From NCBI RefSeq assembly GCF_000518245.1, contig NZ_JADF01000019.1, positions 80,007 to 144,006 on the forward strand: a stretch of DNA of 64,000 nucleotides, given 5' to 3'. Made by a program: the position numbers and the translations under genes. The notes below the pieces were generated by a model. The model made no database searches. It was not told the origin of the DNA and saw only the letters and a program-made list of their open reading frames with translations. Positions 36,659-45,343 of this stretch are shown here, in pieces (the first letter of the stretch is position 1; each line of letters begins with the position of its first letter). The DNA comes from Brachyspira alvinipulli ATCC 51933 (GTDB lineage Bacteria > Spirochaetota > Brachyspiria > Brachyspirales > Brachyspiraceae).

Positions 36659-36958
36659 TTAATGTCTGTAATATAATACAGAATCTACATCATTATAATT
36701 TTTAAATTTTCTTATAATATATTCGTCTTCGTCTATATCTGTTATATTGTATTCTTTTTTGTATTCATTTTCTGTCAATTCTCCATAATCGCAGCATAAT
36801 GCTACAATGTCAAATTCAATTTGTTCGTTTGTTTCTTCTTCAAATTCTTCTAAATATTCAAATAATTCTATTAATCCAATTCTTGAAAAATTATTTTTAT
36901 ATGTTTCGTTTGATTCAAATTCTTGTATAAAATCGTATTCTTTTAATGTTTTTGTCAT
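36659..36958 (-). CDS. Unknown acidic phage protein, 99 aa
   Basis: Acidic, with GLIELFEYLEEFEEETNEQI and ALCCDYGE. This resembles a widespread small phage protein family of unknown role (leucine-rich helix, then ALCCDY-like strand). AAAGGGGCTTAATT leader before the ATG. Confidence 0.55.
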   Translation of the reverse strand: MTKTLKEYDFIQEFESNETYKNNFSRIGLIELFEYLEEFEEETNEQIEFDIVALCCDYGELTENEYKKEYNITDIDEDEYIIRKFKNYNDVDSVLYYRH

Positions 36959-37029
36959 AATTAAGCCCCTTTAATTTTTTAGTTTTTTCTTAAATCTGCG
37001 GCAGGTTTATTTTTTACTTACCTGTCTAT

Positions 37030-37265
37030 TTTTTTACTTGCTTTTTTTTTATAAGCTGTTATAATAAAGCCAGCTTTTAAGGACTTGTATATTGCTAGTA
37101 TACAAGCCCCAAACATAGCAAGTATTATTTACTATGTTTGATTATTACTAATATTGTCAGAATATCTAACAAAATAGTAATAAATAGAAACTCTAACATT
37201 TTTTTATCCTCCTTATTTTTTAGATTTATATAATAATACTATTGTGTAGGGATAGTATTTTATAT
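37030..37265 (-). repeat. Structured module 2 around a mini-peptide gene
   Basis: Second copy of the module at 36011-36240. Its CTTGTATA/TATACAAG hairpin is perfect, and the upstream hairpin is AATACTAT/ATAGTATT. The 3' part (TAAGCTGTTATAATAAAGCC and neighbours) is nearly identical to copy 1 over about 70 bp. Confidence 0.55.
37125..37199 (-). CDS. Hydrophobic mini-peptide, 24 aa (type I toxin-like), copy 2
   Basis: ATG at 37199 with AAGGAGG eight bases upstream, one of the best ribosome sites in the block. Starts MLEFLFITILLDILTI and ends KHSK: one membrane helix with a central Asp, as in copy 1. Conservation of hydrophobic pattern, Asp, Thr-Ile and the Ser-Lys end while nucleotides differ suggests selection on the peptide. 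Confidence 0.55.
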   Translation of the reverse strand: MLEFLFITILLDILTILVIIKHSK

Positions 37266-37271
37266 AGCAAA

Positions 37272-37538
37272 TTAATATTTTATTCCGTTTATAAAAACTT
37301 TGTCCTCTACTTCAATTTTTAATTTGTTAAGTGTTTGAAGTTCTTTAATTAAATGTTCTGTAAATACTTTGATTGTTTTTGTTTTATACTGTTCTTTAGT
37401 TTCTATTGTTATAGCTTCTTTTAATTTTGTGTTTTTAAAGATTATTTTGTTTTTGCAGAATGTTATTGTAGTTCTGTTGTTTACTGTGTAATCTTTAGTT
37501 ATTAATTCTTTTAATTGTTCTTTTTTTATTATAGTCAT
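37272..37538 (-). CDS. Unknown phage protein, 88 aa
   Basis: Not recognised. First protein of the reverse block; Lys- and Thr-rich beta strands (KNTKLKEAITIETKEQYKTK). Its leader GGGAGGGCTTAACA fits the block's shared motif. Transcribed from the operator-rich gap to its right. Confidence 0.5.
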   Translation of the reverse strand: MTIIKKEQLKELITKDYTVNNRTTITFCKNKIIFKNTKLKEAITIETKEQYKTKTIKVFTEHLIKELQTLNKLKIEVEDKVFINGIKY

Positions 37539-37591
37539 TGTTAAGCCCTCCCGCTCTCTCTCATTGTTTATATATATATATTATACTCAAT

Positions 37592-37737
37592 TTGTGCTTA
37601 AATGTCAATAGTTTTAAGCACAAAAAGCACAAAAAATATTCAAAAATATTAAAAAAATTGCTTTTTTCTTGGGTTTATCCTATTTTTGAATAGAATAATA
37701 TAATTTATTAATATTATTGTGCTTAAATTGTGCTTGA
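37592..37737. promoter_or_regulatory. Operator cluster between divergent transcripts
   Basis: TTGTGCTTAA at 37592 and 37717, its complement TTAAGCACAA at 37614, TTGTGCTTGA at 37728 and an AAAGCACAAAAA half-site near 37625. They flank the start regions of the reverse block and of the ribbon-helix-helix gene. The gap is extremely AT-rich and must hold both promoters. Likely bound by the protein encoded at 37797. Confidence 0.6.
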
Positions 37738-37796
37738 TTTTTATTTAAAAATATATTATATTCTTATATATAAATAAAAAATAAAGGGGTTATGCT

Positions 37797-38144
37797 ATGG
37801 ACGAATTAAACAAAAAAAAATACGTATATAAGAGGCTAAGCTCTACAATCAATTTAAATGATGACGAGTTTAATTTACTTGATGATATTGTTGAAAAAAC
37901 CGGAATGAATAAAAATCAAATTGTTACTTATGCTTTACGGGAATATTTTAAAAAATATACTGATGAGAATAAACAAGCTGATTCTAATATAGAAAATAAT
38001 AATATAATAGTAGATAATCAAAATAATAGTAATGTTCAAATAGATAAATTGAATAATTCTATTAATATATTAAATCAATCTATTAATAATTTAGCTAGTT
38101 TAATAAATAAAAATTCTTCTGATGATACAAAAAAGGTACTGTAA
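37797..38144 (+). CDS. Ribbon-helix-helix (CopG/Arc-type) regulator
   Basis: 115 residues. Residues 10-55 form a ribbon-helix-helix domain (RLSSTINLNDDEFNLLDDIV, then GMNKNQIVTYALREYFKKY). The C-terminal half is an Asn-rich linker with a coiled helix. Probably represses or activates the divergent reverse block and its own gene through the TTGTGCTTAA sites. It is the only clear phage regulator in the window besides small HTH proteins. Confidence 0.72.
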   Translation: MDELNKKKYVYKRLSSTINLNDDEFNLLDDIVEKTGMNKNQIVTYALREYFKKYTDENKQADSNIENNNIIVDNQNNSNVQIDKLNNSINILNQSINNLASLINKNSSDDTKKVL

Positions 38145-38488
38145 ACTGATTTTTTTCGCCTATGTGGGCTTTTGTGCCCGCCGGAAAAATTTTCTCACAA
38201 AGTTTTTTTGAAAGTTAACTGATTAACTAGTTAACTGAATTTACACCCTAAGGCATTCATTTTTAATAAAGTCCCTCTCTACTCTTAAAAACGCACTAAA
38301 AATAATGCCTTTATAGTACAGTTTTTAGCCTAATTTATAGCTAATATTGTATTCTTTGATTATAAATCAATTAAAAATAAAATAAAGTATGATAAATTTG
38401 TGTTGATTTTGTATTGTGAAACATTAAAATTAAGGCGTTTTTGCTTAGTTAATTAACTAAAAGTTAACTTTTTAGTTAACTAGTTAAC
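38145..38488. other. Non-coding region before terminase, candidate packaging/control region
   Basis: No credible gene in 408 bp (38145-38552). A GGGC/GCCC hairpin (38165-38180) may end the regulator transcript. AGTTAACT-type 8-mers occur at 38213, 38221 (GATTAACT), 38229, 38447 (as AGTTAATTAACT), 38462, 38474 and 38482. The cos site of lambdoid phages lies at this position, so the repeats may be terminase or regulator sites. Confidence 0.5.
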
Positions 38489-38517
38489 TTGTTCGGAACG
38501 TTAATTTAATTTACTTT
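38489..38517 (+). promoter_or_regulatory. Late promoter element A
   Basis: TTGTTC, 17 bp beginning GGAACGT, then TACTTT. The left 20 bp resembles elements B (44788) and C (59476). The AGTTAACT array ends exactly at its left edge. Precedes the terminase genes. Confidence 0.5.
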
Positions 38518-38552
38518 TTAATTAATCATAATTGTGAAAGCAAACTAAATAT

Positions 38553-39209
38553 ATGGCGACTTATGTAGGGTTAAAAGAATTTTCAGAAATAATAGGCTGT
38601 TCTAAGGCTAATATCACACAATGTATAAAAAGAAATGACAGCAGAATAGTATATATTAGAGATGATAATGGAAAAATACTTATAGATTTAGAACAGTCCA
38701 AAGCAAAATGGAATCTATCAAGAAATATTTATACTGATAAATTAATCAAAAAAGAAAAATCATCTGAAAAAAACATAAAAAAAGCTGAAATAGAGCCTTT
38801 ATCAGAAAATGACAATCAAAAAATAAGTTCTTTTATTAAATCTGGAAGCAAGAAGCCTGTAATCAATGAAACTTTAGACATAGAAACAGCAAAAATACAC
38901 TCTCTAACAGCTGATGCGGTAAAAAAATCCTTTGAATATCAGATTTTAAGAGGAAAATTAATAGAAAGAAAATATTTAGAATTAGTTTTGCCTAATATCC
39001 TGTCTACTTTAAGAGCAAGAAGCGAACTTTTGCCAAAAAGACTTTCAAATGCTATAGCTAATCTTATAAAAAATAAATATGAAGTTGAATTACCTATAGA
39101 AGATTTAATGATAGATATGAGAAATGTTTTAGAAAAAGATATTGAAGATTTGCTTAATTATGTAGTAGATGAAAATAGGAAGTTTTTTGATAATTTAAGG
39201 AGCAGCTAA
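38553..39209 (+). CDS. Terminase small subunit (Nu1-like)
   Basis: 218 residues. N-terminal winged helix-turn-helix (GLKEFSEIIGCSKANITQCI), a charged linker (about 75-125), then a helical C-terminus (ADAVKKSFEYQILRGKLIER) as in Nu1/gp1-type small terminases. It would recognise the phage DNA start site and bind the large subunit. Directly upstream of the large terminase gene. Confidence 0.78.
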   Translation: MATYVGLKEFSEIIGCSKANITQCIKRNDSRIVYIRDDNGKILIDLEQSKAKWNLSRNIYTDKLIKKEKSSEKNIKKAEIEPLSENDNQKISSFIKSGSKKPVINETLDIETAKIHSLTADAVKKSFEYQILRGKLIERKYLELVLPNILSTLRARSELLPKRLSNAIANLIKNKYEVELPIEDLMIDMRNVLEKDIEDLLNYVVDENRKFFDNLRSS

Positions 39210-39212
39210 ATT

Positions 39213-41261
39213 GTGGAAGGTATTAATTTAGAGAATATTTTATCAAAAACTACATTAATTCAATGGGCTGATGATGATATTTTATATATAGAGGATATGG
39301 TAAGAAAATATTTACAGCCTAGAAAAAAAACAGATATTATTAATTATATAGAAAAAACAAGAGTATTAAATGAAAGAGTTTCGGCAATTCCCGGACTTTA
39401 TAATTATAAAATCACACCTTATTTAAGAGAAATAATAAGAAACTTTGATGAAGACAGCCCTATTCAATATGTAGATTTTATGAAAGGAGCACAAATTGGA
39501 GTAACTGTAGGAATTGATGAAAACTTAATGATTTATTTAATAGGTAATTCTCCAGCACCTATTTTATTTTTGGCTTCTACTTCAGAAGTTGCCGAGCAGA
39601 TATTCGCTTTAAGAATGAACCCATCTATAGAAGAATCAGGGCTTGGACATTTAATTAAATCTGCCAATAAAAATAAAAAAAGCAGAGAAACAGGAAACAC
39701 AAAAAACTATAAATCTTTTGATGGCGGCTTTATTCAAATAGGAGGACTTCAAACAATATCAAAATTAAAATCATTTTCCATAAAAGTTTTAATAATTACG
39801 GAAGCAGATGAAGCAAAAAGCGATGTTGGAGGACAAGGAAATGCTATAACTTTGGCAGAAAGAAGAACAGATGCTTATAGTTTGATGAGAAAAATACTTA
39901 TAGAATCCACACCGAAGATGGCTACAGGAGAATCGTATATTGAAGAAAGATTTTTAAAAGGCGATCAAAGATATTATCATGTGCCTTGTAAGGACTGCGG
40001 AGAACTTCAAATATTAGAGTTTGAAAGATTAAAATATGAATTAGATGAAAACGGAATATTAATACCTTCTTCAGTTCATTATGAATGTAAATACTGCGGA
40101 TCTCATTGGAAAGAAGCTGATAAGGAATATTTTTTGAAAACTTTTGAAGACGGAGGCAAGGCAAAATGGATACCCTTAGCAAAATCAAAGAATCCTAATA
40201 GAAGAAGCTATCATCTATCATCATTGTATGCACCTTTAGGGTTTAGAAGCTGGGAAAGTATAGTTTATGATTATATAGAAGCATTAGAGTTTGAAAAAAA
40301 CGGAGATAATACTTATATGAAAGTATTTTGTAATACCGTTTTGGGAGAAACTTATAAATCCTATGAAGAAGCTCCGCCTTATGAAAGAATTTTTAATAAA
40401 AACAGAGATAATTATTTAAGAGAAAGAATAAATGAATACGGAGAGATAACTCAGTCTACTTTGGATATAGAGAATCTTCCTTACAAGCCTTTGTTCTGCA
40501 ACATAGCAGCAGATATACAAAAAAATTATATAGAAGTAGGAGTATTTTTATGGTGCGAAGGATATAGAAGCTATTTAATAGGTTATCATAGATTAGACGG
40601 AAATACTTCAAATTTAAATAGCAGATGCTGGAAACTGCTTGAAATATTGATAAAATCATCGCATTTAGACTTTTATGCTTCTATGATTTTTATTGATAAA
40701 GGTTTTATTCCTGCTACTGTAACAGATTTTTGTGAGAATATACATAATCAGCTTAAAGTAAACGGTAATATTATATTTCCTATTAAGGGAGATAGTACAG
40801 GTAAATTATTTAGAAAACAAGAAACCAATGAAAATAAAAGACCTTATTCATTAATTATTAATTCAAATATAGCTAAAGAAGAAGTTTACAGTGCTTTGGC
40901 ATTAGAACTTACAGAAGAAGAACCCTTACCTCCTAGATGGGCATATTTTCCTAATGATGTGAATATAGATTTCTTTAGAATGCTTACAGCAGAAGAAAAG
41001 ATAAAAAAACATTTGCCAAGCGGAAAGGTAAAATATGATTGGGTATTAAGAACAGGGCAGAAAAGAAATGAAGCATTAGATATATTTTCTTATAGTACGG
41101 CAGCAGCATTTTTCTATATTGATAATATAGCAAGAAAAGATGATAAAGGAAATATTAATTATAAAGAATTATGGCATTATTTATCTGATTCAGGGGCTTG
41201 GTTTGAGCATTTAGATAAATTTTCTGAAAAAAAAGATGAAAATAATTTGAGTACATTTTAA
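39213..41261 (+). CDS. Terminase large subunit (GpA family)
   Basis: 682 residues. A lambda GpA-type packaging ATPase-nuclease: deviant Walker A in FMKGAQIGVT (about 89-98), Walker B near VLIITEADEA (about 191-199), a CKDC/CKYC zinc pair about 255-295, and the C-terminal nuclease domain with NIAADIQKNYIEVGV as first acidic strand. Start is GTG at 39213, placed 8 bases after AAGGAG. It cuts and packages DNA into the prohead, working with the Nu1-like protein. Confidence 0.92.
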   Translation: MEGINLENILSKTTLIQWADDDILYIEDMVRKYLQPRKKTDIINYIEKTRVLNERVSAIPGLYNYKITPYLREIIRNFDEDSPIQYVDFMKGAQIGVTVGIDENLMIYLIGNSPAPILFLASTSEVAEQIFALRMNPSIEESGLGHLIKSANKNKKSRETGNTKNYKSFDGGFIQIGGLQTISKLKSFSIKVLIITEADEAKSDVGGQGNAITLAERRTDAYSLMRKILIESTPKMATGESYIEERFLKGDQRYYHVPCKDCGELQILEFERLKYELDENGILIPSSVHYECKYCGSHWKEADKEYFLKTFEDGGKAKWIPLAKSKNPNRRSYHLSSLYAPLGFRSWESIVYDYIEALEFEKNGDNTYMKVFCNTVLGETYKSYEEAPPYERIFNKNRDNYLRERINEYGEITQSTLDIENLPYKPLFCNIAADIQKNYIEVGVFLWCEGYRSYLIGYHRLDGNTSNLNSRCWKLLEILIKSSHLDFYASMIFIDKGFIPATVTDFCENIHNQLKVNGNIIFPIKGDSTGKLFRKQETNENKRPYSLIINSNIAKEEVYSALALELTEEEPLPPRWAYFPNDVNIDFFRMLTAEEKIKKHLPSGKVKYDWVLRTGQKRNEALDIFSYSTAAAFFYIDNIARKDDKGNINYKELWHYLSDSGAWFEHLDKFSEKKDENNLSTF

Positions 41262-41329
41262 TATTTAAAAATATTGAAATTTATACTATACTATTATATT
41301 AGTATTATATTTTTATATAAAGGTTAATA

Positions 41330-43926
41330 ATGTCAGAAGAGCTTCTACAAAGAGATTTAATTAAAAATCCTGATAAAATAGGAACATGGAATTTTTATAA
41401 TATAGGTTCTACTACTGTAAAAACCTTAAAAAGTGCTAATATAATTAGAAATATTGATTATGGTAAAGATATTGATCAAAAAAAATTGATGCTTTAATTA
41501 CTAAAGAAAAAGATATTATAGCAATTATAGAATATAAATCTCCTAGAAATTTTAATACTGAATATAAAAAAAATAAAGCCATTAATCAAGAAATTAATGT
41601 GGCAAAACAATTAAATACAAAATTAATGATAGCAACAGATACAAAAGAAACATTGTGGATAAATGTATTAACAGGAAATACTATTAAAGATAAAAATGGT
41701 CAAGATTTTAAATATTTATTTGATTATAAAGATACTAAACTATTTGATGTGATAAATAATATTATTCATTCTATAAACAGTGATAATGATAGAATATTAC
41801 CTAAAAAATTAATTGATCCAACAGATTTATCTAAACAAATATGGCAGGATGTTTGGAGTGTTAGCGGCGCTACTCCTGAAAACTGTTTATATACTTTTGT
41901 AGAATTGTTTATTTTTAAATATTTGAGTGATTTGAATATATTAAAAGGTGATTTTAATTTTTATGAACTTTTAAAAAAATATAGCAAAAATGAAGAAAAT
42001 TATGTTTTACAGCATTATGCAGATATTATAAGACCAAAAATAAAAGAATTATTTCCTGCTGGTATAGATAAAACAACTATTATTAATGGTACAATATTTG
42101 TTAGTAAAGAACAAAAAGCAATAGATGGATATGGTACTGTTTTTAGAAAAGTATTAGAAAAATTTAATAATTATGGAAAGTTAGAATATATAGATTATGA
42201 TTTTAAAAGTAAACTTTTTGAAAGTTTTCTAAAAGAAAGTATTAGTAAAAAAAATTGGGGGCAATATTTTACTCCAATTAAAGTAGTAAGAGCTATAAAT
42301 GAAATGGCTTATAGTGAATTAAGGGAAGGAATAGTTATATGTGATCCTGCCTGCGGAGTTGGCAAATTTCCTTTGGAGTTTATAAAAGAAAATATTAGGA
42401 AATTCTTTTTTATAAAAGATAATAAAATAGAGTGTAAAATTAAAATAGTTGGATTTGATAAGGGATTTGATAAAGATGAGCAAAAAACTATTATTTTAGC
42501 TAAAGCAAATATGCTTATTTATTTTTGTGATATTATAAAGGAAAACCCTGAATATACAAAAGAATTTGCAAATTTATTTAATGAAACATTTACACTAAAA
42601 ACTAATTCTATATTAGGAACTTTATCAGAACCTATTGAAAATATGTATGATTTAATTTTAACAAATCCTCCATATGTTACAAGCGGAAGCAGTAATCTTA
42701 AAGAAGAAATATTAAAAGATATAAATCTTAAAAATTATTTTAAAATAAATTCTTTAGGTGTTGAAGGGCTTTTTATGGAATGGATTGTTAGAGCATTAAA
42801 GCCATCTGGTAAAGCATTTATCATATTGCCTGATGGTATTTTTAATAGAAAGTATGATAAAAATCTTAGAAAATTTATTTTAGATAACTGCTATATAGAT
42901 GCCATTATATCATTACCTATAAAGACTTTTTTTACGACTCCTAAAAAAACATATATATTAGCTATAACTAAAAAAAATAATTTATCTGATATACAAACAT
43001 CACCTGTATTTACTTATTTGTGCAGCGAAATAGGAGAAAGTAGAGATATAAACAGATTCGATATAGAACAAGATGATTTAAAAAAAGCTGTAAAATTGTT
43101 TAATTTATTTAATGGAAATAAAGAATATTTTTCAGAAATAAATTCAGATAATAGATGCAAAATACAGGATATTGCTAGATTTATAGATAATATTGAAACA
43201 CAATGGATTATTGAAAAAGATTGGACAGAAACTGAAAAAGCTGAATTAGGAATAATAGAAAAAAATAAACCTATTTCTATATTTGATTTTTCAAATACGA
43301 TAAATATGATAGTAGATAATGTAAAAGAACATCAGCAGTTAATAGATATGTATTCTCTAACTGAAACCTGTGAAATGACTGAAAAATATATAGGAGGTGA
43401 AACAGGTCTTTTTTTTATAGAAAAAGGTAATTCAAAATATACAAAAAAATATATGAATAAAAATAAAGGTGTATTTCCTGTATATTCCTCTAAAACAACA
43501 GATAAAGGCATAATTGATTATATAAACACTTATGATTATGATTGCGAATGTTTAACTTGGACTACAGATGGTACATATGTTGGTACAGTTTTTATTAGAA
43601 ATGGCAAGTTTTCTATGACAACACATTGCGGAGCTTTATTTTTAAAAGATGAATTTAAAAATAAAATATCAATAAAGTATTTATACGCAATATTAAACAA
43701 CATATTGCCATTACATAAAGTAGGCGAAGGTTCTAATAAAAGATTAGGAAAAGAACTTATAGAAAAAATAAAAATAAAAATACCAATTGATAATAATGGA
43801 AATTACGATATAATTAAGCAAGAAGAAATAGCAGAAAAATATTTGAAAATAGAAGAAATTAAAAAAAATATTATATCTGAACTTAACATTATAAATAATA
43901 TCAGTGTTGATATAGGTTTAAAATAA
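41330..43926 (+). CDS. Type IIG-like restriction-modification enzyme, frameshifted at poly-A
   Basis: Read through one frameshift, about 865 residues: an N-terminal restriction nuclease domain (DIIAIIEYKSP, with E-x-K), an N6-adenine methyltransferase core (YFTPIKVVRAINEM, CDPACGVGKFPLEF, catalytic NPPY about residue 445), and a C-terminal target-recognition domain like a type I S subunit (about 685-860). The frame breaks at an A8 tract (41478-41485): one more A joins MSEELLQRDLIKNP... to the rest. The intact downstream frame is open from about 41486. Inserted between terminase and gpW, so a cargo gene. Phase variation is plausible. Confidence 0.75.
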
Positions 43927-44082
43927 TTAAATAAATCTATACAGTTATATATATTATTTTTTTATTCAAAATTTCTTTACATGTTAAATTAATTATTTGG
44001 CTATATATTGTTTAATATAATTATTAATACTAAATTTTCCGAAAAGATGAAAATAATAAAACAGACAAAGAATAAATATCTT

Positions 44083-44700
44083 TTAATCTATTTTTATATA
44101 TTCCTTTATTTTTTTGAAATTATAGTCAACTAATTTTATGTCGCCAATATCAAAAGTTTCAGGCTGTTTTGAATAAGTGTATATTATACATTTAAAATTC
44201 CAAGTTTCAAAACTAGCTAAATCATTTGTACCTACTGCATAAGCTCTTTTTTTACCTTCTGTATCAAAAATATCGAATTTCATTCCTAATTCAGGCAGAG
44301 GATAATCCATTTTATTTGAAACCATAACACTTAAATAAGCAGTGCCATTATTATCTGTCATAGGTAAAATATCTAAAGTTGTAAAATGTTCAGGTTCTAC
44401 CATAATTCTATTCCATACTTCTCTTTTATAAGTTTCTGTATCATTATTATTATTATCATTATTATTAACGTATTCTTCTTTAGAAGGTAAATTGTTACTA
44501 ATTAAAGATATAATTGCTAATATAACTATTATTAAAAAAATAAAACCTATAATTTTAGGAGGTGTTGTTTTACTTCTGCAGTGAGGGCAAACAGTAGCCC
44601 AATATTTTATTTCTTCCTTACATTTAGGGCAAACAGTAGCCCAATATTTTATTTCTTCCTTACATTTAGGGCATATTCTAGTTTCTTTTTTATTACTCAT
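44083..44700 (-). CDS. Zinc-ribbon membrane protein with tandem ribbon duplication
   Basis: 205 residues. The N-terminus carries zinc-ribbon units CPKCKEEIKYWATVCP repeated in tandem, matching an exact 39-bp DNA repeat (44593-44670 region). Then one membrane helix (FIFLIIVILAIISLI) and an extracytoplasmic FxLYD-like beta domain. Reverse to the late genes, so a self-standing cargo gene. Function unknown. Confidence 0.65.
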   Translation of the reverse strand: MSNKKETRICPKCKEEIKYWATVCPKCKEEIKYWATVCPHCRSKTTPPKIIGFIFLIIVILAIISLISNNLPSKEEYVNNNDNNNNDTETYKREVWNRIMVEPEHFTTLDILPMTDNNGTAYLSVMVSNKMDYPLPELGMKFDIFDTEGKKRAYAVGTNDLASFETWNFKCIIYTYSKQPETFDIGDIKLVDYNFKKIKEYIKID

Positions 44701-44787
44701 AATTAAATCCTAACTTTATTATTTAGCAGAATTATAAAATATATTTTTATTTTGTAAACATCTTATAGTATCTATTTTTTGTATACA

Positions 44788-44816
44788 TTGTTCGGAGCGT
44801 GAAATTAGTTCATAAT
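44788..44816 (+). promoter_or_regulatory. Late promoter element B
   Basis: TTGTTC, 17-bp spacer, CATAAT: a near-consensus sigma70 layout. The block TATACATTGTTCGGAGCGT and the following 18 bp match element C at 59476 with about three differences over 37 bp. Lies between the reverse zinc-ribbon gene and gpW. Confidence 0.62.
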
Positions 44817-44822
44817 TCATTT

Positions 44823-45089
44823 ATGAAAAAGAGCATTTACACAGAAGAAGAACTTATAGAAAAAATAAAAAAAATTGATGAAGAAATAGAAAAACAGATG
44901 AGTATGTTTGAATACGATGTCGGAGACGGACAGGGTAATCAAAAAGTAAAATACCGCTCTTTAGATGAATTAAGAAATTATAAAAAAGATTTAGAAAAGC
45001 AGTTAGAAGAATTAAATCCTGAATATGCAAGAACAAAGTTCTACTCTATAAGGGGAAATATAGGAAACCGAAGGGGGACTGTAGAATGA
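44823..45089 (+). CDS. gpW-like head-tail joining protein
   Basis: 88 residues from ATG 44823 (an earlier in-frame start would lie inside the promoter). Helix pair and beta hairpin with VKYRSLDELRNYKKDLEKQL match lambda gpW. It plugs the portal after packaging. Located, as in lambda, between terminase and portal. A C-terminal extension is basic. Confidence 0.68.
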   Translation: MKKSIYTEEELIEKIKKIDEEIEKQMSMFEYDVGDGQGNQKVKYRSLDELRNYKKDLEKQLEELNPEYARTKFYSIRGNIGNRRGTVE

Positions 45090-45343
45090 TAAATGCAGGA
45101 GAAGCAAAAAAAATAAAATTAAGTATTTTTACAAAGTGTAGATTTGTTATTTATTTGTTTTTGCTTAATTGCTATATCGTAAAAAATTCAAGCAAGGGTA
45201 AGTATAATTTAGAATTTAAAGAATATTTTTTAATGAGAATATTCTTTAGGAAATGGGATATTAACAATATAGAAAAATTATTAATAAATAAAGGTTATAG
45301 ACTAACCTTAGTAAATGGAAAAAGAGGCATAACTTGGGAATAA
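45086..45343 (+). CDS. Unknown protein, 85 aa
   Basis: Not recognised. Overlaps gpW by 4 bp and portal by 10 bp. Contains one hydrophobic stretch (FVIYLFLLNCYIV) and a basic C-terminus. Its place inside the head operon suggests a head or regulatory role, but similar insertions may be cargo. Confidence 0.45.
   Translation: MINAGEAKKIKLSIFTKCRFVIYLFLLNCYIVKNSSKGKYNLEFKEYFLMRIFFRKWDINNIEKLLINKGYRLTLVNGKRGITWE

Noticed and set aside
38145..38552. Short open frames in the pre-terminase gap
   Set aside because: None has a good ribosome site or sensible composition; repeats and a promoter explain the region better.
44780..44818. Repeats at 44780 and 59470 as attachment sites of the cargo genes
   Set aside because: Each cargo has the element on one side only, and the sequence fits a -35/17 bp/-10 promoter.
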